A stretch of DNA of 64,000 nt from TMED88 sp964515335 (GTDB taxonomy: Bacteria; Myxococcota_A; UBA9160; UBA4427). Location of the stretch: assembly GCA_964515335.1 (NCBI GenBank), contig CAZETS010000017.1:1-64000 (forward strand), written 5' to 3'. A program made the translations under genes and the position numbers. Shown here piece by piece: positions 33,748-42,335 of this stretch (its first letter is position 1; every line of letters begins with the position of its first letter). The notes under the pieces are model-generated. The model was given only the letters and a program-made list of their open reading frames with translations. It searched no databases and was not told where the DNA came from.

Positions 33748-34346
33748 AGGTACACCACCCCGTACACGAAAGGCCAGACGCCCACGACGAACAGCCACAG
33801 CACCTCGGCGGCGCCGAACAGACTCGACGTCAGGAACCCGCGCTGCAGCCGCACGCACGCATAGCCGAGCAGCCCGACCGCGCCCACGGCGTGCAGCGCA
33901 TGCATGCCGACGATCGTGTAGAAGAAGGCGCCGAGCGAACTCGACGTGATCGTCAGCCCCTGCGAGATCAGCTGAACCCACTCGTAGCCCTGGAAGAGCA
34001 CGAAGAAGGCGCCGAACCCGAGGGCCCCCCATAGCGGGCGCAGCATGGCGGCCCGGTCACCGCGATGGAACGCCCGATGGGCGACGATCAGCAGCACCCC
34101 GGAGAGGACCAACATCCCGGTGTTGAAAGCCGTCGCCTCGACCGGTAGCCGAGGCTGATCGGGCGGCGGCCACACCGGCGCCGCCGCCTTGACGATCGTG
34201 AATGCGCTGATGAAGCCCGCGAACAGCATGGCCTCGGTGAGCACGAAGACGAGCATCCCGAACAGGCCGTTCGAGACGACGCCCCGGCGCTCGCGCGGAG
34301 CGGGGCCGACGGGGCCCGTGGGTCGCAGTGTCATCGGCGAGGCCAC
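33744..34346 (-). CDS. Second cytochrome c oxidase subunit III-like protein
   Basis: A 200-residue protein of the heme-copper oxidase subunit III family with five predicted helices. Motifs are VFVLTEAMLFAGFISAF, QGYEWVQL and GMHALHAVGAVGLLGYA. It is the second subunit III in the operon (the other is 34753-35322). A layout with two subunit III-like genes is known for coxMNOP-type oxidases. The start is GTG at 34346 or ATG at 34334. Confidence 0.82.
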   Translation of the reverse strand: MASPMTLRPTGPVGPAPRERRGVVSNGLFGMLVFVLTEAMLFAGFISAFTIVKAAAPVWPPPDQPRLPVEATAFNTGMLVLSGVLLIVAHRAFHRGDRAAMLRPLWGALGFGAFFVLFQGYEWVQLISQGLTITSSSLGAFFYTIVGMHALHAVGAVGLLGYACVRLQRGFLTSSLFGAAEVLWLFVVGVWPFVYGVVYL

Positions 34347-34349
34347 CGC

Positions 34350-34715
34350 TCAGTGGCCTGCGGCGCTGTGCGCCTCCGTGCCGTGGTGGGCCGGCGGCGG
34401 GCTGTAGAGCCACTCGTCGAGGTTCTTCCGCCAGTTGTCGCCCCGCGACTCCATGACGTCGGGCGAAGCTCCCGCGAAGAACAGCAGCATGAAGACCAGG
34501 CACGTCGCCATCAAGTAGCTGACGAACCGGGGCGCCATGTTGATGTGCATGAAGTGCTTCGCGACGAGGAAAGCCTTCACGCACGCGATCCCGAAGGCGG
34601 TGATCAACGTGACGACCTGGATCTCGAGCATCGGACCCACGATGCTGATCGCCAGCAGGACCAGCAGGATGCCGTAGATCTTCGGATAGTTGTGCGCGTG
34701 TTCGTGGTCGGCCAT
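34350..34715 (-). CDS. ctaF: Cytochrome c oxidase subunit IV (prokaryotic type)
   Basis: A 121-residue subunit with three hydrophobic helices. KAFLVAKHFMHINM is the COX4_pro signature. The tail after residue 85 is soluble and His-rich at its end. It lies between the two subunit III homologues. The role is structural in the oxidase complex. Confidence 0.85.
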   Translation of the reverse strand: MADHEHAHNYPKIYGILLVLLAISIVGPMLEIQVVTLITAFGIACVKAFLVAKHFMHINMAPRFVSYLMATCLVFMLLFFAGASPDVMESRGDNWRKNLDEWLYSPPPAHHGTEAHSAAGH

Positions 34716-34752
34716 GGAATGTCCACCTGCCTCGTGAGGTCGCCTGGCGACT

Positions 34753-35322
34753 CTACTTGGCGATGTAGAGGAGAGGGAAGAGGAAGATCCAGACGATGTC
34801 GACGAAGTGCCAGTAGATGCCGATCAGCTCGACCCGGTGCAGCTCGAGGCCCTTCGCGGCGTCCCTGGCGACGATCGCCATGATGATCGCGCCGGCGATC
34901 ACGTGCAGGGCGTGGATGCCCGCCGCCGTGTAGTAGAACGACCAGAACGTGTTCGACGTGATCGTGAACCCGTGCAGGATCTCGGTCGTCCACTCGTAGC
35001 TCTTCACGGCGACGAACGTCGCCGCACCTCCGATCGTGTACCAGAGGTACCGGGCCGCCTTCTTGCCGTCGCCCTGCTCGGCGGCCGCGTGCCCCATGAC
35101 GGCGAAGAAGCTCGACGTCAGCAGCACGAAGGTGTTGAAGGCGCCGATCGCGGTATTCGTGTTGGCCGCCTGCTCGGCCCAGGCGTCGTGCGAGAGCCGG
35201 TACATGATGTACGACGCCAGCAGGCCGCCGAAGATCACGATTTCCGAGGCGACCACCCACCAGACGGCGAGCAATCCGGTCGGCATTCCTGAAGCGCTGC
35301 GGGTCGTTGCGATGGGTCTCAT
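34753..35322 (-). CDS. ctaE: Cytochrome c oxidase subunit III
   Basis: A 189-residue subunit III with five helices, the short form lacking the first two helices of mitochondrial subunit III. Motifs seen are VASEIVIFGGLLASY, KSYEWTTEILHGFTITSNTFWSFYYTAAGIHALHV split across helices, and YWHFVDIVWIFLFPLLY at the end. It is 98 nt downstream of subunit I. Subunit III stabilises subunit I and feeds the D-channel. Confidence 0.9.
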   Translation of the reverse strand: MRPIATTRSASGMPTGLLAVWWVVASEIVIFGGLLASYIMYRLSHDAWAEQAANTNTAIGAFNTFVLLTSSFFAVMGHAAAEQGDGKKAARYLWYTIGGAATFVAVKSYEWTTEILHGFTITSNTFWSFYYTAAGIHALHVIAGAIIMAIVARDAAKGLELHRVELIGIYWHFVDIVWIFLFPLLYIAK

Positions 35323-35420
35323 TCGTCGTCCGTTGTCTCGATTCGTCGCCGGCGAGCGGCTTGGAGTCGGTCTCGAACCTCATCCGGTCAGCGGCGACCC
35401 GGGTGGGGCGGATGGCTGGC

Positions 35421-37130
35421 TCAGCTGGGCAGATGCTGGGGCCAGTAGTCCTCCTCGCGATCGGGATGGCTGTACTCGTAGGGGGGCCGGTAGACGGTGG
35501 GCAGCTCGGGCCAATTGCCGTGGGGCGGCGGCGACTCGGCCGACCACTCGAGGGTGTTGGCCTTCCAGGGGTTCTTCCCGGCCTTGGGACCGCGAATCAT
35601 GCTGTTGATGAAGTCGTAGAGCCACACGAACTGAAAGCCGAGCATGACCACGAACGCCATGGTCGCGAGGACGCGCAGGTTCTGATACTCGGGAAGCGCG
35701 AGCTCGGGGAAGTTGCGGTAGTCGAAGATCCGCCTGTGCTGGCCCGCGGCTCCGAGAACGAAGAGCGGAATGAAGATGAAGTTGAACGTGATGATCGAGC
35801 CCCAGAAATGGATCTTGCCGAGGGTCTCGTTCATCATGCGCCCGAACATCTTCGGGAACCAGTACGAGACGGCCGCGAAGGTGGCGATGATCGCGATCGG
35901 ATAGAAGGTGTAGTGGAAGTGGGCGAGCACGAAGTAGGTGTCGTGGAAGTAGATGTCCGCCCCGCTCGCCCCGAGGAAGATGCCGGTCACGCCGCCGATC
36001 AGGAACTCGCCGATGAAGGCGAGGGCCCAGAGCATGGGGGTCGTCAGCCGGATCGACCCGCCGTAGAGGGTGGCGATGTAGACGAACATCATCTCGGCGA
36101 TCGGGATGGAGATGAGCAGGGTCGTCAGCGTGAAGATGTGGGCCATCCGCGGGTCGATGCCCGCCACGAACTGGTGGTGGGCCCACACCGTGAAGCTCAG
36201 CACACCGGTCCCGACGGCCGTGTGCAGCACCGTCTTGTAGGCGAAGAGCTTCTTGCGGGAGAAGACGGTGATGATCTCGGCCGTGATGCCGACCGCCGGC
36301 AGGAGCACCACGTAGACCTCGGGGTGCCCGAAGAACCAGAAGAGGTGCTGCCAGAGGATCGGGTCGCCGCCGCGGGCAGGATCGTAGAACGCGGTGCCGA
36401 GAACCTGGTCGAAGAACAGCATGATGGCGCCGGCGATCAGCGGCCCCACCGACACCATGAAGAGGATGCTCGCGATCACGATCATCCAGATCACCATCGG
36501 GATGTCGTAGAGCTTCATCCCCGGGGCGCGGCTATTCATCGCCGTGGTGATGAAGTTGATGCCGCCGAGCAGGAAGGCGACGAACTCGAGCGCCACCGCC
36601 AGGAGCCACAACGACGAGCCCAATGGCGTGAGACTGTATTCGGCCTTGGCGGAGAGCGGCGGATACGCGGTCCAGGCGCCGCCGAAGCCGCCTCCCTCTA
36701 CGAAGAACGAGGCGATCAGCACGATCGCGCTGATCAGGAAGATCTGATAGCTGAGCCGGTTGATCTTCGGGAAGACCATGTCGTCGGCGCCGCACATCAG
36801 CGGAATCAGGTAGTTGCCGAAGGCCGCGATCAGCACCGGCATCGCGACCCAGAAGATCATGATGGTGCCGTGGTTGGTGACCAGCGCGTTGTAGTTGGCC
36901 GGCGTCACGAGGCCGAAGCCCGGCACGCTCTCACCCGGGAAGGCGAGCTGCATGCGGAACGCGTAGGCCATGAAGCCGCCGATCACGGCCATGAACATGC
37001 CCGTGAACATGTACTGCATGGCGATGATCTTGTGGTCGGTCGACAGCAGGTACTTGCCGACGAAACCCTGCTCTTCGTGGTGGTGATCGCCGTGCGACTC
37101 GGCTGCTTCGTGGGGAATGGACTCGGCCAT
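35421..37130 (-). CDS. ctaD: aa3-type cytochrome c oxidase subunit I lacking K-channel residues
   Basis: A 569-residue catalytic subunit. Heme a ligand H87, CuB ligands H269 (GHPEVY), H318 and H319, the cross-linked Y273 and the helix X HFH motif are present. The D-channel is intact: N106, D117, N124 and E271. With a constant offset of 7 from Paracoccus numbering, the K-channel residues are replaced: K354 is M347 (codon 36090-36092), T351 is I344 and S291 is A284; E346 is next to the missing Lys. The rest looks like a functional oxygen reductase. The start is the ATG ending at 37130, 2 nt after subunit II. Confidence 0.93.
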   Translation of the reverse strand: MAESIPHEAAESHGDHHHEEQGFVGKYLLSTDHKIIAMQYMFTGMFMAVIGGFMAYAFRMQLAFPGESVPGFGLVTPANYNALVTNHGTIMIFWVAMPVLIAAFGNYLIPLMCGADDMVFPKINRLSYQIFLISAIVLIASFFVEGGGFGGAWTAYPPLSAKAEYSLTPLGSSLWLLAVALEFVAFLLGGINFITTAMNSRAPGMKLYDIPMVIWMIVIASILFMVSVGPLIAGAIMLFFDQVLGTAFYDPARGGDPILWQHLFWFFGHPEVYVVLLPAVGITAEIITVFSRKKLFAYKTVLHTAVGTGVLSFTVWAHHQFVAGIDPRMAHIFTLTTLLISIPIAEMMFVYIATLYGGSIRLTTPMLWALAFIGEFLIGGVTGIFLGASGADIYFHDTYFVLAHFHYTFYPIAIIATFAAVSYWFPKMFGRMMNETLGKIHFWGSIITFNFIFIPLFVLGAAGQHRRIFDYRNFPELALPEYQNLRVLATMAFVVMLGFQFVWLYDFINSMIRGPKAGKNPWKANTLEWSAESPPPHGNWPELPTVYRPPYEYSHPDREEDYWPQHLPS

Positions 37131-37132
37131 GT

Positions 37133-37861
37133 CTACTCCTGCACCGCCCGATCGAGGGTCGCGGCTGTGTGGTCCTGGTGGGCGGCCGCCAGCTGGACCG
37201 GGGCCTCGGCCTCCAGCCAGGCGGCGTGCTGAGCCGGGCTCTCGACGAAGATCCGGGCGGCCATCAGCCCGTGGCCGATGCCGCAGATCTCCGCGCACTG
37301 AATGTCCCACTCGCCCTCGAGGGTGGGCTCGAACCAGCCGGTGATGACGCGGCCGGGAATGGCGTCCTGCTTGAGGCGGAAGACCGGCACGCTGAAGTCG
37401 TGCAGGACGTCGACGCTCTCGAGCTTGTAGTGGTAGGTGACGCCCTTCTGGACGTGCAGCTCGTTGACCTTCGCGATGTCGTCGGCCGTATCGAGCTTTC
37501 CGTCGGGGCCGGGGTGGACGAACGTCCAGGTCCACTGCTGCCCGATCACGCGGACCGTCTGGTCGGGCTCGGGCAGGTACTGCTTGACGTTGTACCAGAC
37601 CTGCACCGCACCCACGATGATGAAGACGTCGCAGATGAGCACCAGGATGTGGGGAATGGTGATCCACCGCTTCTGGCTCTTCTCCTCACCGGTGATGTAC
37701 TCCGCGGACGCGCCGTCGCGCGCCCTGAAGCGGATGATCAGCCAGAAGAAGGTGCCGAGCGACAGCACGAACCAGAAGCCGACGAGCACCCCGATCAGCG
37801 TGATGAGGTTGTCGATGTCGCCCGCGTAGGTGGAGGCCTGCGGCAGGTATCTCTCGATCAT
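37133..37861 (-). CDS. ctaC: Cytochrome c oxidase subunit II (CuA), not fused to cytochrome c
   Basis: A 242-residue subunit II with two membrane helices (about 17-44 and 70-91) and a CuA domain: H154, C189, E191, C193, H197 and M200 (CAEICGIGHGLM). There is no fused heme domain, so an external donor is needed, probably the diheme cytochrome at the head of the operon. The Glu at the mouth of the K-channel (E78 in Paracoccus, in the LEVIW-type motif) reads Q63 (SQKRW). The acidic Asp-rich DGKLDTADD insertion after residue 116 is unusual. Confidence 0.92.
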   Translation of the reverse strand: MIERYLPQASTYAGDIDNLITLIGVLVGFWFVLSLGTFFWLIIRFRARDGASAEYITGEEKSQKRWITIPHILVLICDVFIIVGAVQVWYNVKQYLPEPDQTVRVIGQQWTWTFVHPGPDGKLDTADDIAKVNELHVQKGVTYHYKLESVDVLHDFSVPVFRLKQDAIPGRVITGWFEPTLEGEWDIQCAEICGIGHGLMAARIFVESPAQHAAWLEAEAPVQLAAAHQDHTAATLDRAVQE

Positions 37862-37936
37862 TGGATCTTCCCGCTCGATGCCAGTGGATGGCTGGAAAAT
37901 GCTGCCTACAGTGCTCTAGACGATGACTAGCGGAGA

Positions 37937-38041
37937 CTAGAGGATGAAGAGGAACACGGCGGCGATGAAGGCGCCCACGCCCGCCATGCTGATGTAGAAG
38001 ATCCGCTGGGCCAGATCCTCGGGTTCGTAAGCCTTGGCCAT
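37937..38041 (-). CDS. 34-residue single-helix membrane peptide of the cox operon
   Basis: ATG follows GCAGGAGGCGACACCCAC, a strong ribosome site at about 9 nt. The product has a charged N-terminal half (AKAYEPEDLAQR) and one hydrophobic helix to the C-terminus. It sits between the diheme cytochrome c and subunit II. Small single-helix subunits are common in heme-copper oxidases, so it is probably a structural subunit. Confidence 0.65.
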   Translation of the reverse strand: MAKAYEPEDLAQRIFYISMAGVGAFIAAVFLFIL

Positions 38042-38130
38042 GTGGGTGTCGCCTCCTGCTGGGAGCGCGGCTGGCGCGTTGCGCGGGCCGCGTCGATCCG
38101 TGTGCCGATCCGCCGGGCGCGGCGGACCTA

Positions 38131-38769
38131 TCAGTTGCCGAGCGAGTCGATGTAGGTGACCACGTCGATGATCGCCTGCTGGTTGGGCAGGATGTTGGCC
38201 ATGCCGCGCATCAGCACCGCGTTGGTGTTGGCCGGGTTGCTGCCGCGCACCCCGGCCTTGTACTTCTCGAGCGCGCTCACCAGGTACCAGTCGCTCATGT
38301 TTCGCAGCGCCGGCGAGTTCTTCGCCTGGTCGCCCTGGCCCTCCGCGCCGTGGCAGGCCGCGCAGGTCTGGTAGAGGGCCTTGCCCGCTGCGGCGTTGCC
38401 GCCCTCGATGGTCGGCTTCGGCCGCGCCAGCGGCATGCTGGCCACGTAGCTCGCCACCGCGGTGATGTCCTCGTCCTTGCGCAGCCAGAGCGACATGGGG
38501 TGCATGCGCATCCCGCCGACGTCGTCGGGGTTCATGCCCCGCGCGCCGCTGCGGAACATCTTCAGCTGCGACTCGACGTACCACTGGTCCATGCCCCCGA
38601 TGGACGGCGCGAGCGAGAGCTGCATGCCGTCACCGTTCGGACCGTGGCACTGCGCACACAGCGCGTAGAGTTCGCGCCCGCGCGCGTCATCGGCGGCAAG
38701 GGCGGGCAGGGCCACGGTGGCAGCCAGGAAGGCGCCGGCCAGGGCGGCGGAGATCCGGGTCGAATGCAT
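38131..38769 (-). CDS. Diheme c-type cytochrome (cytochrome c4-like)
   Basis: A 212-residue periplasmic cytochrome with a signal peptide (ALAAD-, about residue 25). Two heme sites: C38/C41/H42 (CAQCH) and C136/C139/H140 (CAACH), each followed by a Met that can be the sixth ligand. The duplicated domain matches the cytochrome c4/class I family. It is the first gene of the oxidase operon and is the likely electron donor to CuA. Confidence 0.9.
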   Translation of the reverse strand: MHSTRISAALAGAFLAATVALPALAADDARGRELYALCAQCHGPNGDGMQLSLAPSIGGMDQWYVESQLKMFRSGARGMNPDDVGGMRMHPMSLWLRKDEDITAVASYVASMPLARPKPTIEGGNAAAGKALYQTCAACHGAEGQGDQAKNSPALRNMSDWYLVSALEKYKAGVRGSNPANTNAVLMRGMANILPNQQAIIDVVTYIDSLGN

Positions 38770-39136
38770 TCTCGATTCTCGGGGCTTCCTTGGAATCGCT
38801 GTGTGCAATCCAGGGGTTGGAGGTGCGGCCAGAGGGTACATGCTGGCTGGGAGCGAAGCGGACGTAGAGGTGCAACGGATCGCTGCGGGGAGCGCCGTAC
38901 GAGCTACCGGCGGCGGTCCCGCGAAGCCATCGAATTCGCTCGACCGGGCGCTCTCCCCCACTCGGGAAATAGCCTAGCGGCAACGCGCGCGTCAAGAGTC
39001 GAGGCCACTCGAAGCCAGCCGCGCCAGGAGCAGCGAGCGGCAGAGAGCAGTAGCAGGAAGCACCGGGCCACCGGCTGCATCGTGATAGCCTCGGCGCAAC
39101 CCGTCTCCGCCCCGCCCGAAGACCGGAGGAAACCGA
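38770..39136. promoter_or_regulatory. Divergent promoter region, oxidase operon and dehydratase
   Basis: This 367-nt region has no coding capacity that I trust. For the oxidase (minus strand) candidates are a TACCCT box (38833-38838), or TTGACG (38990-38995) with CTATTT (38967-38972) at 17 nt; the second has a poor -10. For the plus-strand gene a TAGCCT box is at 39086-39091, 45 nt before its GTG. No clear operator palindrome is seen. Confidence 0.35.
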
Positions 39137-40093
39137 GTGCTGGCGACGCGCACCGAGATCGCGTGGGCCGAGCCCCACGTATATGCGGCGCTTTCGCCCA
39201 CCGCTCAGATCGCCTGGCCGCTGCTCGCGAAGCGCGCGGGCTGCGAGGTCTGGGTCAAGCACGAGAACCACCAGCCGACCGGCGCCTTCAAGGTCCGCGG
39301 CGGCCTCGTCTGGGCGGCCGCAAACCCCGAAGCCCGCGACTGGGTGGCCGCCACCCGTGGCAATCATGGACAGAGTGTGGCGTTTGCGGCGCGGCGGCGC
39401 GGCGCGGCGGCCACGGTCGTCGTCCCCCACGGCAACAGCCCCGAGAAGAACGCCGCGATGGTCGGCTGGGGGGCCCGGCTGCTCGAGCACGGCCGAGACT
39501 TCCAGGAGGCCCTGGGGCACGCCCGCGACCTGGCCGACGAGCCGGGTCGCAGCTTCGTGCCGTCCCTCGATCCGCTGCTGGTCCGCGGGGTCGCGACCGC
39601 CGCCAAGGAGCTCTTCTCCGCGGCGGGCGAGCTCGACGCCCTCTACGTGCCGATCGGGCTCGGCTCGGGGGTGCTCGGCGCGCTCTCGGCCCGCGAAGCG
39701 CTCGGCCGCCGCACCGACGTGATCGGCGTGGTGGCCGCCCGGGCCGACGCCTACGCGCGCTCGCTGGAGCGGGGCGAGCCCACCGAGACGCCCAGTGCAG
39801 AGACCTTCGCCGACGGCATCGCGGTGCGAGTCCCCCACCCCGACGCGGTCGCCGTGATGCAGGAGCGGCTCGCGCGGATCGTGCGGGTAGAAGAAGAAGC
39901 CATCGAGGCCGCTGTGCGCCACTACCTGAGCGACACCCACCAGCTCGCCGAGGGGGCCGGAGCCGCGCCGCTCGCAGCGCTGCTCGCCGAGCGCGAGCGC
40001 ATGCGCGGCAAGCGCGTCGGCCTGATGCTGACGGGGGGAAACCTCGACCGCGCGGTGCTCGCCCGCATCCTGGCGCGGGACGAAGAGGGCTGA
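39137..40093 (+). CDS. Threonine/serine dehydratase-like PLP enzyme
   Basis: A 318-residue fold-type II PLP enzyme. The Schiff-base Lys is in PTGAFKVRGG (K near residue 52), the substrate loop is TRGNHGQSVAFAA, and the phosphate-binding Gly-rich loop is IGLGSGVLGAL. MLTGGNLD near the end is family-typical. It lacks the C-terminal ACT regulatory domain, so it resembles catabolic or racemase-type members. GTG start with GGAGGAAACC. Threonine, serine or hydroxyaspartate are possible substrates. Confidence 0.88.
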   Translation: MLATRTEIAWAEPHVYAALSPTAQIAWPLLAKRAGCEVWVKHENHQPTGAFKVRGGLVWAAANPEARDWVAATRGNHGQSVAFAARRRGAAATVVVPHGNSPEKNAAMVGWGARLLEHGRDFQEALGHARDLADEPGRSFVPSLDPLLVRGVATAAKELFSAAGELDALYVPIGLGSGVLGALSAREALGRRTDVIGVVAARADAYARSLERGEPTETPSAETFADGIAVRVPHPDAVAVMQERLARIVRVEEEAIEAAVRHYLSDTHQLAEGAGAAPLAALLAERERMRGKRVGLMLTGGNLDRAVLARILARDEEG

Positions 40094-40094
40094 G

Positions 40095-41279
40095 CTAGGC
40101 CGAGCGGAAGCGGCTCTTCTCCGGCCCGACCCGCGCCACGATCGGCGCGAGCTTCTCCGTGTCGAACGAGAACATCTCGACGAGGTTTCCGCCGAGCATC
40201 CGGGCGATCTCGTCTTCGGGCAGGTCCATGAAGGTTTCGTTCATCTGCGCGGCGGTCTCGGGCCAGGTGCCCTCCGGGTGCGGATAGTCGCTCCCCCAGG
40301 CGATGTTTCCGACGCCGATCTCGTGACGCATCTCCGCCTCGCGCCGCGGCATGCACGACGCACCGACCATGATGTTGCGCGCGAAGTACTCGCTCGGCTT
40401 CATCGACAGGTGGCTCGTGTAGTCGCCGAGCTTCGCGCTGTAGGGCGTGTCCGCATAGCGGAAGTCGAGCAGGCGCAGGTACTCGGGCACCCACACCGCC
40501 GTGCCCTCGGTGAACATCACGCGCAGGTCCGGGAAGCGCTCGAAGACGCCGCTCCAGATCATGAAGGTGAGCGGCCGCGCGAGGAACCAGCAGACCTCGC
40601 TGATGTATACGCCCACCATGCCCGGGTTGTCGGGGTAGTAGTCGTTCATGGGCGCCGGACCCGAATGGAAGCTCGCCACCATCCCGAGCTCCTGACACTC
40701 GGCCCAGAAGGGGTCGTACTTCGGATGGTCGTAGCCGTCGTTCTTGCCCCAGAGCACCGGCAGCATGCAGCCGCGCAATCCGTTCTGCTTCGCCCAGCGC
40801 AGCTCGCGGAGCGCCTCGTCGACGTCCCACAGGATCGGCACGATCGCCATGCCGGCCCGGCGCTCGGGCGCCATCTGGCACAGCTCGGCCAGCCAGCGGT
40901 TGTGGGCGCGCGCGCCCGCCCACTGCAGCTCGGGCACGACGTCTTCGACCGGCAGGGAGATGCCCGCGCCGAAGGGGGGCATGTTCATCTCGGTGATGCC
41001 GTCGGGGTAGATGACCTCGCCCGCGCAGCCGTCGGTGTCGAGCACCTTGTTGCGTTCGTCGCTGTCCCACGCTCCGGTGAGGCCGTCCTCGTGGCCCTTG
41101 CGCCACTCGGCGTTGATGTCGGCGACCAGGAACTTCTTCGCCGCCTCCTGGGTCGCCTCGATCTGGATGGGCAGCGCGGCGTCGAAGGCGTCGCGGTACT
41201 GGGGATCGACGTAGTCGCGGTACTGCTCGGGCGGCAGTCCGGCGTGGCAATCCGACGAGATGACGAGATAGCGGTCCAT
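40095..41279 (-). CDS. Amidohydrolase-2-family metal-dependent hydrolase
   Basis: A 394-residue ACMSD-like enzyme. The motifs are SSDCHAG (xDxH), VASFHSGPAP, and GSDYPHPEGTWP with the catalytic Asp. Related to the enzyme at 25296-26465. It lies downstream of a Rieske oxygenase (51-nt gap) on the same strand and converges with the dehydratase. It probably acts on a product of that oxygenase; the substrate is unknown. Confidence 0.87.
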   Translation of the reverse strand: MDRYLVISSDCHAGLPPEQYRDYVDPQYRDAFDAALPIQIEATQEAAKKFLVADINAEWRKGHEDGLTGAWDSDERNKVLDTDGCAGEVIYPDGITEMNMPPFGAGISLPVEDVVPELQWAGARAHNRWLAELCQMAPERRAGMAIVPILWDVDEALRELRWAKQNGLRGCMLPVLWGKNDGYDHPKYDPFWAECQELGMVASFHSGPAPMNDYYPDNPGMVGVYISEVCWFLARPLTFMIWSGVFERFPDLRVMFTEGTAVWVPEYLRLLDFRYADTPYSAKLGDYTSHLSMKPSEYFARNIMVGASCMPRREAEMRHEIGVGNIAWGSDYPHPEGTWPETAAQMNETFMDLPEDEIARMLGGNLVEMFSFDTEKLAPIVARVGPEKSRFRSA

Positions 41280-41330
41280 CGAGCTCTTCCTCCGACGTGC
41301 GCGACGTCGCTCAGGCTTGTTCGGGCGTTC

Positions 41331-42287
41331 TCAGGCCTTCTCGGGCGGCCTGGTATAGAACTGCTTGGTCCAGCGGCGGAACTCGGCGAGCAGCTTGTCG
41401 CCTTCGCAGAGCACCGGATCGGGCCGGTGGACCTTGTTGGCCCAGATTCGCATGTCGTCGTTCACGCCCTTCGTGATGGCGTCGAACCACTCCTCGCCCG
41501 CCGTGTCGACCATGTTCTTGGTCGCGGTGAGCGCCCAGCGTGACACCGTGTTGTAGCGGTCGATGGGCGACGTCGACGAGAACAGGTAGAGCCCCACGTT
41601 CGGGATGCCCCGGCTCTCGACGCTCGACATCCCGATGCACCAGGTGTCGCGCAGCAGCTCCATCTTGAACGTGCCGTAAGGCGTCTCCTGCTCGCTGTGG
41701 CTGATCGCATGGAAGAAGCGTCCGTCGTCGCCCCAGCGGATTTCGGTCTCGGGCACGTTCACCGCCGAGTGGACGACCTGGAAGTGCACGGGATCGAGGT
41801 TGTTCTCCGCCATGTCCTGTACGTGAACGGGCACCTCGATCTCGAACGTCCGCACCTCGGACCACTCGGGGTCGGCGAACTGCGACGCTTCGGGCACCTC
41901 CCAGTCCGGATCGGCCTGCTGGTCGTGGTGCCAGACGAAGATCATGCCGTTGCGCTCGCAGACGTCCCACTTGCGCACCCGGGCCTTCGGCGGGATGCGC
42001 TCGCTGTACGGGATCTTCACGCAGCGGCCGCTCTCGCCGTCGTAATGCCACGCGTGGAACGGGCAGCGGATCGTCTCGCCGACGACGCGGCCGCCCTCGG
42101 CGAGGTGCGCACCGAGGTGCGGGCAGTACGCCGACAGCACGCGGGCCGCGCCGGTGCGGGTGCGGAAGAGCGCGAGCTCCTCTTCGAAGTAGCGGATGCG
42201 CTTCACCTCCCCCGGATGCACATCGGTGCTCCAGGCCACCGCGTACCAGCCGTTGGGGATGCCCGGTGCGTTCTCGTCTTCGACCAT
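41331..42287 (-). CDS. KshA-like Rieske oxygenase
   Basis: A 318-residue Rieske non-heme iron oxygenase. The cluster ligands are C55/H57 (CPHLGAHL) and C75/H78 (CPFHAWHYDG); the mononuclear iron motif is ENNLDPVHFQVVH. The short length and CPHLGAHLA pattern resemble KshA, the oxygenase of 3-ketosteroid 9-alpha-hydroxylase, and related terpenoid or cholesterol C7-desaturase enzymes. A TetR regulator and a sterol-desaturase-type hydroxylase follow on the same strand, so lipid or steroid metabolism is plausible but unproven. Confidence 0.88.
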   Translation of the reverse strand: MVEDENAPGIPNGWYAVAWSTDVHPGEVKRIRYFEEELALFRTRTGAARVLSAYCPHLGAHLAEGGRVVGETIRCPFHAWHYDGESGRCVKIPYSERIPPKARVRKWDVCERNGMIFVWHHDQQADPDWEVPEASQFADPEWSEVRTFEIEVPVHVQDMAENNLDPVHFQVVHSAVNVPETEIRWGDDGRFFHAISHSEQETPYGTFKMELLRDTWCIGMSSVESRGIPNVGLYLFSSTSPIDRYNTVSRWALTATKNMVDTAGEEWFDAITKGVNDDMRIWANKVHRPDPVLCEGDKLLAEFRRWTKQFYTRPPEKA

Positions 42288-42335
42288 TGGTCTCGTCTCC
42301 GGAAGGTTCGACCGACCGTCAGCAGGTGGCGCGCG

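Noticed and set aside
36084..36095. K-channel loss as a frameshift or base-call artefact
   Set aside because: The frame is intact, neighbouring residues align without gaps, and independent changes at T351, S291 and subunit II E78 agree.
37914..37942. Inverted repeat CTCTAG/CTAGAG next to the stop of the 34-residue peptide gene
   Set aside because: Arms are only 6 bp with a 17-nt spacer and no T-run; too weak to call a terminator or attenuator.
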